Source: CAIMUS01 sp046347625
GTDB lineage: Bacteria; Pseudomonadota; Gammaproteobacteria; Competibacterales; Competibacteraceae
Direction of reading: 5' to 3'
Length of the DNA: 64,000 bases
Assembly (NCBI GenBank): GCA_046347625.1
Contig: JAXMFU010000001.1
Location: 1,426,001 to 1,490,000, forward strand
The notes under the pieces are model-generated. The model searched no databases. It saw only the letters and a program-made list of their open reading frames with translations, and was not told where the DNA came from. Positions 8,123-17,498 of this stretch are shown in pieces; position 1 is the first letter of the stretch; every line of letters begins with the position of its first letter. Made by a program: the position numbers and the translations under genes.

Positions 8123-9121
8123 CTATCGCCGGTCACAATTGCCGATATCCCACCAGAAGGGAGGCGCCTCTTTCCGAACCCGCCATTCACTGCTTATTTT
8201 GCTCCCGTCGGTATACAGCGCCATGGGGACCAAGACTTCCGCCGGCGAACAACCCCCATGATAACCATTGCGGCGGGTGGCGTAACGCAATCGAGCACTC
8301 CAGGCCAGGATAACTTCATCCAGGCCAGTGGCGGCCTTGACCCGTGGACCACTCAGTCTGATTTCTCCCGGATGCGATTCCAGGTCCGGCTCGCGCCACC
8401 GGGCATTCGGGCTGGAACCCCATAATTCGGTGTCCTGCTCCAGAAGATGGCCATGATCGCTGGTAACGATAACGGCGCGCCCGGCCGAGCCGGCCTCGGC
8501 CAACAGGGCGTCCAATCCCTTGAACTGCTCGAGAGTCCAGCGCAGTCGGAGCTGATCCGATTTCATCAAGTGATCGTCCACGGCGTTGATCACTACGGCG
8601 ACCACGCGCTGTCGGGTATCGCTCAAGGCGGCGCGAAGGTCATCGGTCAAGGTCACACCCGAGCCGTCGAGCAGGTCTTTTTTATGAAAGACCAACGGTG
8701 GTTTTCCCGCTACCGAGGTTTTCACTAAGGCGGCATGAGTTCTAAACGCCGACCGCTCCGCAGCGGCTGAGCTGGCACAGGCTTTACCGGACAGCAATGA
8801 CATTCTGGACGCCTCGGTGGTCGAGGGTAACATCGCCAGCAGTGTCGAGCACGGTTGTGCAAGGCGTTCGCATTGGCGCCAACCGCGCGCTTCAAGACTT
8901 TGATGCAATTCCAGGAACACCGACAGACTCATGCCATCGATGACGATCAGCAGGATACGACCGGTTGCCGCGATCGGTGCCACCCAGCAATCCAGTGCCT
9001 GTTCGATGCCGAGCAAGTTGATGCCATCGGGAGTATCGAGCGGCAATCGCTCGACAAACCGCCGGTCGAAGCCATCCAGACGCTGCCGGGACGCAGCCAG
9101 CAACTGCGCAAACGCCGTCGC
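8123..9121 (-). pseudogene. pglZ: pglZ, 3' part (BREX type 2 alkaline-phosphatase-like protein), split by IS21
   Basis: This is the C-terminal 332 codons of PglZ, a core BREX protein with an alkaline-phosphatase-superfamily fold. Visible motifs are ILLIVIDGMSLSVF (metal-binding Asp region), the PSTTEASRMSLLSG nucleophile region, VVAVVINAVDDHLMKS, and VIVTSDHGHLLEQD (second metal site), with a conserved end (WRVRKEAPPFWWDIG). It has no start of its own: the frame comes directly out of the IS element. Joining codon 9121 to the 5' part at 11596 gives one in-frame protein (…EPATAQ + ATAFAQLLAASR…), so insertion is the only visible lesion. A product could arise only from an internal TTG near 9103. 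Confidence 0.85.
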
Positions 9122-9174
9122 CTGCCCAGTGTCAATTATTTTTTAACATCAGTGACAATTATTTTTTAACATTG

Positions 9175-10011
9175 TCAGTGGGGCCACTCCACCTCGGTCA
9201 CCGGCTCTGGAGAGCGGTGAGGGTCATGCGTCTCATCCTCAGTCGACGTGTCACTGTCAGTATGAGGAGCAGGCTGTTGCCGTTCCTTGGCCTGTTCGGT
9301 CCGAAAACTCGAGCCGGTCATCTCCAAGATGATGGCATGATGGACGAGCCTGTCAATGGCGGCTGCCGTCGTCAGGGGATCTTGGAAAATGCGATCCCAT
9401 TGACTGAAGACGAGATTGCTGCTGATGAGTACGCTCTTGCGCTCGTAGCGCTCAGCCAAAAAAGTAAATAGGACTTCCATTTCCGCCCGACTTTGCTGCA
9501 CGTAGCCAATATCGTCCAGAATGATGGCGGCAAAGCCATCCAGCTTATGTAGTTCCTGTTCCAGGCGCAGGGCTTGCTTGGCGGCAAGCAACCGTTGTAC
9601 CAGTTGGTAAGCAGGCGCAAACAAGACCCGATAACCCCGCTCTATCAGGGCATGACCCACGGCACACAGCACGTGGGTTTTGCCTCGACCCGGTAACCCA
9701 AACGCCAGTATATTCTGGGCTTGGTCGACAAAATGCCCCTCGCACAGGGTGGGGAGCTGGCGGCGTACGGGGATGGGGAGGTGGTTCACCTGCAAGGTCG
9801 TCAGCGTCTTGCTGGAGGGCAACCTCGATTCCTGCCGCCGCCGTTGGACCCGGCACTGGCGGCGTGCCGCCACTTCCAGTTCCGCCAGGGTATAGAGGTA
9901 GCGCGTAAAGCTCCAACCCGACCGTTCGGCCTCGATCGCCAATGATTGTGCCTGGGCCAGCACGGTGGATAGGTGTAGCTCCCGCAGGAGGAGTTCGAGA
10001 CTGTCGGTCAT
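9175..10011 (-). CDS. istB: IS21 helper ATPase IstB
   Basis: A 278-residue AAA+ ATPase of the DnaA/DnaC-like IstB family that assembles on target DNA and directs the IstA transposase. Walker A is FGLPGRGKTHVL, Walker B is AAIILDDIGYV, followed by the sensor-like VLISSNLVFSQW and the family-typical DRLVHHAIILEMTGSSFR. Its start overlaps the istA stop by four bases (ATGA), indicating translational coupling. The stop lies two bases inside the left terminal repeats. Confidence 0.95.
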   Translation of the reverse strand: MTDSLELLLRELHLSTVLAQAQSLAIEAERSGWSFTRYLYTLAELEVAARRQCRVQRRRQESRLPSSKTLTTLQVNHLPIPVRRQLPTLCEGHFVDQAQNILAFGLPGRGKTHVLCAVGHALIERGYRVLFAPAYQLVQRLLAAKQALRLEQELHKLDGFAAIILDDIGYVQQSRAEMEVLFTFLAERYERKSVLISSNLVFSQWDRIFQDPLTTAAAIDRLVHHAIILEMTGSSFRTEQAKERQQPAPHTDSDTSTEDETHDPHRSPEPVTEVEWPH

Positions 10012-11486
10012 CGCGTGAGCTCTCCCAGCAGGGTGTCATAACTGGCTAACTCGACCGCTGGGATCGCCAAGGCAGGTACGACCGGCAGGGCGGGACGGAC
10101 CAACTCGCGCACCCGGTCCGGCTCGGGTACCTGCCCGGCTTCCAACACTAACTCCAGGGCCGCCTGGACCTCTGCCTCCTGGGTCGAGGCGGCCAAGTGC
10201 AGCAGTCGGAGGTAGGCGGCATCGCCAGCGGTACCGGGATGAGCGGCTTGCAGCGCCGCGTAAGCCCGCCGAAATACCAGCGTCGGGAATAACGCTTCCC
10301 GGTAACGATAACGGGCAAAGGCCCCTGGTTTTTGCACCAGCGACCAGATCACATGGCGGTAGTCAATGGCATGATGCGAACGACCGATCAAGCGGGGCAT
10401 CTCCTGAATCCAAGTCGCGCCGTAAAAGACCGCCACGTGGTTTTCATAGACCTGTACCCGGAGTGACTGCTGCACCAGGCGGGGGGGTACGGAATAGAGA
10501 TTGCCGAGCACGTTGATCGTGCTGTTTTGGCTGACCCGCACCGTGAGCTCCTTAAATTCCGGGAAGCGGTCAACGGTCAGCGGCTGCATCACCGCCAATT
10601 CGTCCTGTAACCGGGCCTGCCGGCGGTGGTTCTCCTGGTGTAACCGCCCTTCCAACCACGCGTCAAAGGCCACTTCCGACACAAAGTCGCTACTCCCCCG
10701 ACCTAGCAGGGCCTGCTGGAGGAAGCGTTTGAAAGCGCCGTTGTGGGCTTCCACCGTGCCATTTTGTTCTTTCTGGCCGACGGCGATGGTCCGCGGTTTC
10801 ATGCCCAGGTGGGCCATCAGCTCCAGATATTCGCGGTTGAATTCCCGCTGGCCGGTGCGCACCCGGTGGGTGGCACCGGTGGAGTTATCGGTCTGATGCC
10901 ACGCAGGCACTTTCCCTAAGCGAAAGAGTGCCTCTTGAATCCCCCGTTTCAGCGCCAGCAACGATTCCGAGCGGCACCGGCAGGCCCACTGCCAATTCGA
11001 GTACGGCAGGACCACATGACACAGCAACGGCGCGTAAGATTCACCCTGCAGCGTCATTCCCAATTCACCCGTATGAGTAAAATCCGTCTGCACCGCTTCC
11101 CCCGGTCGGTGCTGCTGCGGAAAGAACACTTCTGCCGCCTGATCATCCCCGTGTAACGCCCGCCACCGCTGCACCCGCCGATGCAGCGTGCGGAGCTGGC
11201 CGGGCTGGAATTGGCCCGGGTAGCGTTCTTGTAACTCCTCGAAGAGGGTTCGTGCCCACAGCCCCGGCGCTTCGCGTAGGCGGGCCTCGATTTCCGGCCA
11301 GACGGCCGCAAATGGGTCCGGCCGGGTCCGCCACTCGTGCCTGGACTTCAGCTCCGAGGGCAGCTTGCCCAACCGCCGATACTTGGCCGCCGTCTGTCGG
11401 CACACGCCCGCTTTCGCTGCTGCCATACCTTCATTCCCATGCTTGCTCAATTCTTTCATGATCATTCTCACCTGTTGGTCTGTCAT
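10008..11486 (-). CDS. istA: IS21 transposase IstA
   Basis: The DDE transposase of the element, 492 residues from this start. The N-terminal helix-turn-helix region (MTDQQVRMIMKELSKHGNEG) is followed by the catalytic core: VQTDFTHTGE (first Asp), WHQTDNSTGA (second Asp) and GQKEQNGTVEAHNGAFKR (catalytic Glu), then a C-terminal beta-barrel-type region. The frame extends 18 codons upstream to 11540, but GGAGGG lies about 13 bases before the ATG at 11486 and the family begins at this point. It appears intact. Confidence 0.94.
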   Translation of the reverse strand: MTDQQVRMIMKELSKHGNEGMAAAKAGVCRQTAAKYRRLGKLPSELKSRHEWRTRPDPFAAVWPEIEARLREAPGLWARTLFEELQERYPGQFQPGQLRTLHRRVQRWRALHGDDQAAEVFFPQQHRPGEAVQTDFTHTGELGMTLQGESYAPLLCHVVLPYSNWQWACRCRSESLLALKRGIQEALFRLGKVPAWHQTDNSTGATHRVRTGQREFNREYLELMAHLGMKPRTIAVGQKEQNGTVEAHNGAFKRFLQQALLGRGSSDFVSEVAFDAWLEGRLHQENHRRQARLQDELAVMQPLTVDRFPEFKELTVRVSQNSTINVLGNLYSVPPRLVQQSLRVQVYENHVAVFYGATWIQEMPRLIGRSHHAIDYRHVIWSLVQKPGAFARYRYREALFPTLVFRRAYAALQAAHPGTAGDAAYLRLLHLAASTQEAEVQAALELVLEAGQVPEPDRVRELVRPALPVVPALAIPAVELASYDTLLGELTR

Positions 11487-11595
11487 CGTCACGGCTATGC
11501 CCTCCAGTTCACTGAAGAACACAGCTTGCCACGAACTCACAGGTGGCCTGCCATGTTAATTTTTAATTGTCATCCATGTTAATTTTTAATTGTCA

Positions 11596-12822
11596 CTGAG
11601 CAGTCGCCGGTTCCAGTGAATCGTCGCCTTCGAGCAGTACGGTCCGGGCCCAGTCCACCCAGGCGATATCGCTGCGATACCGCCGGGCCAGCAAGGATAG
11701 GGATAGGGGATAATCATCGCTGGTTTGTGACAGCCAGCCCAGCAGCCTGAGAGCCATTTGGCAGCGGACCCGGCGCGGTTCGCTCAAGGTCGGACCCCGA
11801 TGCGCCAGCACCACCTCCAGCCACGCCCGAGCGCCGGACAAGTCACCCTCCCGCAGCGCGGCGGCAAAGCGCTTCACTTTTTCGTCGAGCGCCGCCCCGC
11901 CATACCGTAACTGCGCGGCCAGGGGTTCGGCCTTGACCTGTATGACCAGGTTCTCGAACCGGCCAAGCTGATATTCTCCGGCCGCCGGGGAGGCCCGCTC
12001 GAACCAGGTATCCGCCGCCTCGGCAAGCGGCACCGTCATGGCGGATGTCAGCGTCAAGCCGCCGGAAAATACCTCCAGCCGTGCCGCCACCTGAGCCTGA
12101 ACGGCCGCCAAAGACTCATTAGTTTTTCCGAGGGACTGACACAGCAGCCCGATGGCAATCAAATGATCGGCACTGTTCACGGCAATCGTTGCAAACACCA
12201 GGTTTACCAGGTCACCCAGGTATTGCCGCAGCCGCTGGATGATTTCCTCGCGTGCCGGCAGCTCGAGCCGCTGCCATCCTTCGCGCCGCTGGATGTCGCC
12301 GGCCCATTGCAGCAGTTCCAACGCCGAAGGCGGATAGGATTCGAATCCCAGCACAACCCGAAACAGTTCCTTCCAGGCCCGTTCTTCGTCGAGCGTCGCC
12401 GAACGGACCGGCGCATAGCCTTCAGCCGGCATAAACTGCGACAGCAATTCGGCCAGCCAGCGATGCCGGACCAGCCGGGGATCGACCTGTCCGGCCCGGA
12501 ACAGGGCCGCTACGGTTTGCCAGATATTGTGAGTGAACAACCGCCGCTTGACACAACGGGCCAATACGTCCTCGCCCAGTTCGTTTTGCGACCCCGCGAA
12601 CAGGAGCACGACCGGGGTTGCGCTATGCGCATGCCAACGCATGGCGGCCCGAACGGCCAGGGGCGAACGACACTGGACCACGGGCCAGCGCGCGGCTTCG
12701 ACATCGACCCCATCCTCATCGAAAGCGTCCAGGGGCAGCGACAGCAGAATGAACTTTGCCGCACTGTCCGCTTCATGTGCCTGTTTGGCGCGCAGGCCGA
12801 GCTGCGCCGCGGGAATTTTCAT
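11596..12822 (-). pseudogene. pglZ: pglZ, 5' part (BREX type 2), split by IS21
   Basis: The first 409 codons of PglZ, beginning MKIPAAQLGLRAKQ. The start at 12822 overlaps the pglY stop as ATGA; the longer frame to 12882 reads back into pglY and is unlikely. This part is the N-terminal helical/recognition half (FARLADHRWL-type segments, then a tetratricopeptide-like helical stretch). Translation now ends at a TGA made by the first bases of the IS end, so only a truncated protein without the phosphatase fold could be made. Rejoined with 8123-9121 the protein is 741 residues, within the range for BREX-2 PglZ. Confidence 0.85.
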
Positions 12823-15800
12823 ACCGGCGACCGAATCACGATCTGAAGGTCCACGCTGGCGGTCTCCAGACCTTCCAGCCACTCCCGAACTTCCGCGAGC
12901 GTCGTCAGCGCGTCGGTCTTCGACAGCCTGGCTCGCTCGATCCGGTGCATGGGTTTTTGTTTATCGGCGGGTTCGGGAGGCTTGGGTAACGGACGATTGC
13001 GATTGGCAATTTCGGCCATCAAGTGGCTGGTATCGCGTTCGAACCGGGCTATCGCCGGTTGCAGAGCCTCGACATACTCGTACCGCAGCACGGCATGCGT
13101 CAGCCGTTCCAGAATCAGGCCGGCCTGGAGCGCAAAGTCGGCGCCGCCGCCGGCGATGGTTTGCAGGCTGTTCACAAGATGGTCTTCGGTTTCCACCCGC
13201 GCGAGCGCTGGCACGTTCCCCAATACGGCCTTGGCTTCGGCGATTTCCTCGGTGGTCAGATCGAGCGTCGCCACGCGATTCGCCAGTTCGATGTCGGCCT
13301 TACAGGACTCCATTCCGACCAGGGCATCGCGCAGGCGCCGGGCGGCGTCCCTTCGCAGCGGCGGTTCCGTAGTGGTCGTCTCGGCGGTGAGCACCCGCTT
13401 CATCAGTTGCTCGAGGTTGCGCAGATAGCTCGACAGTTGCGGTATCACCTCGGTCATGCGTTTGCGGACGACCCGCGCGAATTCCGCCAGTCCCGGCGCC
13501 GAGCGATAAAGTCCGGCCGACACCGGGTCGAGCAGATCGCCGGCCAAGCGGGTCGCCCGCTCCCAGACATCGGCATCCGGCAGGGGTTGCTCCCGCGCCT
13601 CGCACTCGTCGGGCAGTTTCCCCACTTCGCCCTGGAACGGCTGGCCGAAGCGGTACAGCGAGCGGTTGGTCATGGCCAGCCAGGTCAGAATGACCAGATC
13701 CTGCAAATCGTCGCGTAGACCCCGTGGCGTCGGCAGATCGAGCCAGCGGCGCAAGTCGCCCACCGTAGGCTCGCGCCCCGCCGCCGGTTGCGCCAGTTGG
13801 CGGGCAAAATGCTGCGACCAGTCATCGCGCAGTTGCAGGGCGACCTCGCCGACTTCGGCCAGCTCCAGCTTCGGTGCAATCCGCCGGGCGTCATCCCGCA
13901 CGGCGGCGTCCAACTCGATCCGACGCGCCGGTTGCCGGGCGGCGAGCGTCAGCCAACCGGCTAGACGTTTGACGGCGCCGGCGCGCGGTTCCGTCTCGAA
14001 CCGCGGATGCGCCGGGAACTCGTAATCGAGTGCCTGCTCCAGCAGTTTCTCGAAAGCGTCCTTGAAACCGGCCGCCACCGGCGGACGCAGATTCAATGAA
14101 GGATCGAGGCTGCGGAAGTGGTCCTTTATCGTCTGAGCGGGATCGAGTGTTTCTTGCGCCAGCGTGTTCAGTCCGTAGGCGGTATAGAGGCAATTGCGCA
14201 TGAACTGACGCAGTTGATCCCGCTGGTTGGTCAGCAGCAGCCGTGCCTGTTCCCGATCGGCTTGCGACAGATGGGCGGCGTACTGATCCAGATTATTCCC
14301 CCGCAGCACGAAGTTAATTACGACCAGCCGGCCCAGTTGATCCTGAGTCGCCGGCGCCAGGAAAGACGGCAGCCAGGCCAATGCTCGGCCCACCAGACCC
14401 TGATCGAGAAAGCCATTGATTCTGGCATCGTCGTCTCTCGGCCCATGCGGGGGCTGATCGAACGGGAAATCGACCAGAATTCGCCAGATGCCCTCGCGTC
14501 CCTTGAGGGTATCGTCGGACTGTTCGCGAATATTACCGAAAAGAATTTCGGCGCGACGGCGCGAGCCGCGCCAGGTGATTTCCAGTTCCGGCGGTAGCAG
14601 GCTCGAGGCCGTATCGGCCAGACCCAGTCCGTCGGTGATCAGTTGCCGCACTTCGGCCTGGCGATTGCCTTGGGTGTCGAAGTTCATGGCGTTGGCCAGA
14701 ATGGCGTCGGTATCGACCCTGGCAATCTCCAGCGTCACGACGGGATTGGGCGCATCGTCGGCAATCTTGATTTCGCCGGCCTGGCCCGCCCAGCGCTTCA
14801 AGCGGATCAAAACGGCGCTGCCCTCGCTGCCGGGAACCGGGGTGCGAATGGTGCCGTGATTCAGGGCGGCCAGCCGGCTCGGCGTCAGCGCCTTCAGCGC
14901 TTCCACTTCCGGGACCAGCGCGGCGAGTACCAGGGTCTTCAGCAAGCGGGCGTCGTTGCGCAGCGCCGTGGCTTTCTTGGGATCGGCGGTGCCGGCTTCG
15001 ATCTCCTCCCAAGCGACGCCGTGTTGCAGTTCCAGGATGGGCAACAGTCGGCGCCGCCAGAGTTGCTTGGTTTGTTCGAAGAATAACTTGATGCCATGGG
15101 TGAACGGTTCGTCGCCCTGGGCGATGACATCGAACAGATCGCCGACCGGAATAATATCGCCAAGCTCCAGCCGGTCCGCTTTGTCCACCAGCATCTGCTG
15201 CATCAGTTTGAGCGCGGTGCGTTCGCGTTGCAACATCGAGGAGACGGCAATCAGGGTCTGCACCAGGGCGGGGGTAAAGGGATAGAGATCCCGCAGCATC
15301 TGCTGGTCGCCTTCGCGGGTCAGCAGGGTTTGCAGAATTTCGGGCTGGCTGCTCAGCAGCTTGTCGATAGCGTGCTTGAGTTGCGCCTCCTGGGAGGGAC
15401 CGCGGGTCCGCAGCAGTCGTTTCTTGGCGATTTCGGGCAGGTTGCGGTCTTCCAGGCTGACCTTGTCGAACCGGGCCTCCCACCATTGCAGGGTATCCGC
15501 GAAGGAAAGCTGTTCCGCGCCCGGCAGATGTTCGCCCACCAGTTCGCGCAAGTCGCGTTGGCGCGCCATAAAACTGACGATCGGCACGGGACGGTCGGCG
15601 TTGCCCGATTCCACCAGCTTCGCCACTTTCTGTCCTTCGCGGGTGATCCAGGCGGTATCGGCGGCCCGGCTCGCCAGCCAGAGGATGAATTCATCCAGGA
15701 ACAGGATGATGGCATCGTAACCAAGGTCGCGGGCATGCTGCGACATCGCCGCCAGTCCCTCGTCGAGCGAAGTGTAGAGTTCCCGCTGTGAGGCGGACAG

Positions 15801-16499
15801 GTGGCTGATAGTGCTGAAGAAGGCTCGGGTGAGCGCGCCCACGAGTTGGAACCGTTCCTGGCTGCCGGGCGGCGCTTGCAGTGCCGTTTCGAACCGGGGC
15901 GCGGTCCAGGCTTGGGCGATCCGGCCCCAGCCGCCACCACCGCTCGTACCGCCCGCCACGTCGTTCAAACGGTGGAAAAAGGCATCGTCGCCCATGCTGG
16001 CGCGCAGGATTTGGGCATCTTTCAGAATGCCCTCGCTTTGATAGAAACCGGGATTGGGTGCGTTGGGATAAAGTTCGGTCGTGAGTTCGGCATAGCCGGA
16101 GAACAGCGCCGCTTCGAGGGTTTCGGCGTTGATCATGTGGTACGGCACGACCAGGAATTTTTTGCCCTGAGTCCAGGCGTTATGCTTGGAGACGACCGGC
16201 GCGAGTTCGGGCTTGCCGCGCGCGGTCGGATCGCCGCGCAGCAGCAGGGAGAGTATCGCCATGAAGTGGCTTTTACCGGCGCCGAAGCTGCCATGCAGAT
16301 AAGCGCCTTTGCTGATTCCGCTGTCGATGGCGCTTTTGACGACGCCCAGGGCCTGATCGAAGCATTTCACCAGTTGCGGGGTGGCGATGTAGTTCCGCAC
16401 CGTGTCGACGGGGGCGTTGAGTCCATCCGTCAGCCGGAGAACAAAATCCCCTTGGTGCACCTGTTCGGGCAGGTCGAAGATCTCGCGTAGTTTTGGCAT
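12819..16499 (-). CDS. pglY: PglY, BREX type 2 P-loop ATPase
   Basis: A 1226-residue ATPase of the PglY/BrxC group, core to BREX and needed with PglZ for phage exclusion. Walker A is GSFGAGKSHFM (residues 70-80) and Walker B is AIILFLDEFILWL (263-275). Before it lies LPEQVHQGDFVLRLTDGL, conserved in this family. The C-terminal half is helical and without known motifs. The length matches other PglY proteins and no frame breaks are seen. It precedes pglZ with an ATGA overlap. The gap to pglX (about 1 kb) is filled by brnTA on the opposite strand plus repeats, so pglY may not be transcribed with pglX. Confidence 0.93.
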   Translation of the reverse strand: MPKLREIFDLPEQVHQGDFVLRLTDGLNAPVDTVRNYIATPQLVKCFDQALGVVKSAIDSGISKGAYLHGSFGAGKSHFMAILSLLLRGDPTARGKPELAPVVSKHNAWTQGKKFLVVPYHMINAETLEAALFSGYAELTTELYPNAPNPGFYQSEGILKDAQILRASMGDDAFFHRLNDVAGGTSGGGGWGRIAQAWTAPRFETALQAPPGSQERFQLVGALTRAFFSTISHLSASQRELYTSLDEGLAAMSQHARDLGYDAIILFLDEFILWLASRAADTAWITREGQKVAKLVESGNADRPVPIVSFMARQRDLRELVGEHLPGAEQLSFADTLQWWEARFDKVSLEDRNLPEIAKKRLLRTRGPSQEAQLKHAIDKLLSSQPEILQTLLTREGDQQMLRDLYPFTPALVQTLIAVSSMLQRERTALKLMQQMLVDKADRLELGDIIPVGDLFDVIAQGDEPFTHGIKLFFEQTKQLWRRRLLPILELQHGVAWEEIEAGTADPKKATALRNDARLLKTLVLAALVPEVEALKALTPSRLAALNHGTIRTPVPGSEGSAVLIRLKRWAGQAGEIKIADDAPNPVVTLEIARVDTDAILANAMNFDTQGNRQAEVRQLITDGLGLADTASSLLPPELEITWRGSRRRAEILFGNIREQSDDTLKGREGIWRILVDFPFDQPPHGPRDDDARINGFLDQGLVGRALAWLPSFLAPATQDQLGRLVVINFVLRGNNLDQYAAHLSQADREQARLLLTNQRDQLRQFMRNCLYTAYGLNTLAQETLDPAQTIKDHFRSLDPSLNLRPPVAAGFKDAFEKLLEQALDYEFPAHPRFETEPRAGAVKRLAGWLTLAARQPARRIELDAAVRDDARRIAPKLELAEVGEVALQLRDDWSQHFARQLAQPAAGREPTVGDLRRWLDLPTPRGLRDDLQDLVILTWLAMTNRSLYRFGQPFQGEVGKLPDECEAREQPLPDADVWERATRLAGDLLDPVSAGLYRSAPGLAEFARVVRKRMTEVIPQLSSYLRNLEQLMKRVLTAETTTTEPPLRRDAARRLRDALVGMESCKADIELANRVATLDLTTEEIAEAKAVLGNVPALARVETEDHLVNSLQTIAGGGADFALQAGLILERLTHAVLRYEYVEALQPAIARFERDTSHLMAEIANRNRPLPKPPEPADKQKPMHRIERARLSKTDALTTLAEVREWLEGLETASVDLQIVIRSPV

Positions 16500-16584
16500 A
16501 TCTGTTTTCGGGTGAAGAGGGTTGTTTGAGTTAAACCACGTCTATTTGGATATTTAAAGATGGTGGGAAGCAAACCGGGGACGC

Positions 16585-16623
16585 GAACCACCCCGGCGCG
16601 GCGCTTGGCCAAGGAGGGGAAAA
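16585..16623 (-). repeat. Hairpin repeat R55, shortened copy (left of brnTA)
   Basis: GAACCACCCCGGCGCGGCGC runs into TTGGCCAAGGAGGGGAAAA. This is the reverse orientation of the copy at 17389-17438 and lacks half of the CCCCTCC/GGAGGGG stem. It is the outer left boundary of the toxin-antitoxin module. Confidence 0.75.
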
Positions 16624-16645
16624 GCCTGCACCTTTGGCAGCGCTT

Positions 16646-16672
16646 GTCGGGCACGTCCTGTGCCCGATCTAC
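16646..16672. repeat. Inner inverted repeat, left copy (flanks brnTA)
   Basis: GTCGGGCACGTCCTGTGCCC followed by GATCTAC. Its reverse complement matches 17308-17334 at 26 of 27 positions, so brnTA lies inside a second, inner inverted repeat. Each arm is itself a hairpin (GGGCAC/GTGCCC). Confidence 0.8.
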
Positions 16673-16707
16673 GACGCTGCGACCCTACACCCTGTGCATA
16701 AAATATG

Positions 16708-16722
16708 TATAATTTAAATTAT
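16708..16722 (+). promoter_or_regulatory. brnT promoter -10 overlapping a perfect palindrome (candidate autoregulatory operator)
   Basis: TATAAT at 16708-16713 overlaps the 14-base palindrome ATAATTTAAATTAT (16709-16722), whose last two bases are the first two of the brnT ATG. Type II antitoxins such as BrnA repress their own operon through palindromes at the promoter. The position implies an almost leaderless brnT transcript. No good -35 is visible. Confidence 0.5.
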
Positions 16723-17011
16723 GCGCATTTCTTTCAACCCTGCCAAGGCAAAAACCAATCTCAAAAAGCATGGGGTATCTTTTGCGGATGCCGCCTTGAT
16801 TTTCGAGGGCTTTGTCATTAGTCGGGAAGATGATCGAGCCGCCTATGGCGAACAGCGCTTTATCAGCATCGGCCTGGGATGTGGAGTCACGGTATTGGTC
16901 GTGGCGCATCTCCTGGAACCGGACCATATCCATATTATCTCGGCACGCAAGGCTGAACCTCATGAAGCACGGCACTACTGGCGAGCATACGCCAAACAGC
17001 AAGGCGGATGA
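16721..17011 (+). CDS. brnT: BrnT-family toxin (RelE-like ribonuclease)
   Basis: A 96-residue toxin of the BrnT family, which inhibits growth by cutting RNA and is neutralised by BrnA. Family features are FNPAKAKTNLKKHGVSFADA at the N-terminus, a conserved acidic middle (FVISREDDRAAYGEQRFISI), and HIISARKAEPHEARHYW at the end. The expected order (Lys/His-rich start, then Arg and Glu residues) is complete, so it is probably active. It lies between pglX and pglY on the opposite strand and within nested inverted repeats. It overlaps brnA by 50 bases. Confidence 0.9.
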   Translation: MRISFNPAKAKTNLKKHGVSFADAALIFEGFVISREDDRAAYGEQRFISIGLGCGVTVLVVAHLLEPDHIHIISARKAEPHEARHYWRAYAKQQGG

Positions 17012-17294
17012 ATTCGACATTCCTTCGCTCTCCAAGGCACAACTGGACAGCCTGCGCCCTTTGAATGAACTGCGCCCGGAAGCACAAGCGGCATTGGGCA
17101 AGGGTAAAACCCGCATCACCATCATGCTGGATAACGATATCCTGGCGGTATTCCGCGACCGGGCGGAGAAACAGGGATGCGGCTACCAAACCCTGATTAA
17201 TGAAGCGCTCAGGGCTTATTTGAGTGATGAGCATGTTCCGCTTACCGCCGACCTGCTGCGGCGTATTCTGCGGGAAGAACTCCATCCGAGTTAA
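16962..17294 (+). CDS. brnA: BrnA-family antitoxin
   Basis: The antitoxin partner of BrnT, 110 residues from the ATG at 16962. A variable N-terminal part, which wraps the toxin in this family, is followed by a ribbon-helix-helix-type DNA-binding C-terminus (ITIMLDNDILAVFRDRAEKQ then GYQTLINEALRAYL). It would bind both BrnT and the palindrome at 16709-16722. The overlap with brnT suggests coupled translation. A later start is possible, but this one gives a typical length. Confidence 0.87.
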   Translation: MKHGTTGEHTPNSKADEFDIPSLSKAQLDSLRPLNELRPEAQAALGKGKTRITIMLDNDILAVFRDRAEKQGCGYQTLINEALRAYLSDEHVPLTADLLRRILREELHPS

Positions 17295-17307
17295 GCCCGT
17301 TAGCCCG

Positions 17308-17334
17308 GTAGGTCGGGCACAGGACGTGCCCGAC
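17308..17334. repeat. Inner inverted repeat, right copy (flanks brnTA)
   Basis: GTAGGTCGGGCACAGGACGT followed by GCCCGAC, the inverted partner of 16646-16672. Confidence 0.8.
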
Positions 17335-17388
17335 AGGCGCCACCCATGGCACCAGCATTGAGGTTTATGCACCAGGTTGTCGATTCTT

Positions 17389-17438
17389 TTTTCCCCTCCT
17401 TGGCTAAGGAGGGGTGGCGCGGAGCGCCGGGGTGGTTC
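17389..17438 (+). repeat. Hairpin repeat R55, right of brnTA
   Basis: TTTTCCCCTCC-loop-GGAGGGG, then TGGCGCGGAGCGCCGGGGTG and GTTC. Two hairpins are visible (CCCCTCCTT/AAGGAGGGG and GGCGC/GCGCC). The copy is inverted relative to 16585-16623. The spacer to the pglX stop (17499) also holds GGCCGGCGGGGACGCCGGCG, a motif that recurs near 26650. Confidence 0.8.
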
Positions 17439-17498
17439 GAAACGATGATCCCACAAAACGGGCCGGCGGGGACGCCGGCGCTCCCAGGTATATTTTCA

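Larger units (their letters stand above)
9130..11595 (-). mobile_element. IS21-family insertion sequence, 2466 bp, complete
   Basis: The element carries istA and istB and has the multiple-terminal-repeat structure of IS21. The left end has two 20-base repeats (TGTCAATTATTTTTTAACAT at 9130-9149 and TGACAATTATTTTTTAACAT at 9153-9172) separated by three bases. The right end has two copies of ATGTTAATTTTTAATTGTCA (11553-11572 and 11576-11595), also three bases apart and inverted relative to the left. It lies inside pglZ. Both genes look intact, so it may still be mobile. Confidence 0.93.
9122..11603. repeat. Imperfect 8-bp target duplication flanking the IS21 element
   Basis: CTGCCCAG at 9122-9129 and CTGAGCAG at 11596-11603 directly abut the two element ends and match at six of eight positions. 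Eight bases is within the range for IS21-family target duplications. Deleting the element plus one copy restores the pglZ frame exactly, which supports this reading despite the two mismatches. Confidence 0.6.

Noticed and set aside
9172..9471. Plus-strand frame over istB
   Set aside because: Opposite an intact IstB ATPase; no family features.
12822..12882. Longer pglZ start (20 extra codons)
   Set aside because: The extra residues overlap the pglY end and look unlike protein; the ATGA overlap at 12822 is the usual operon junction.
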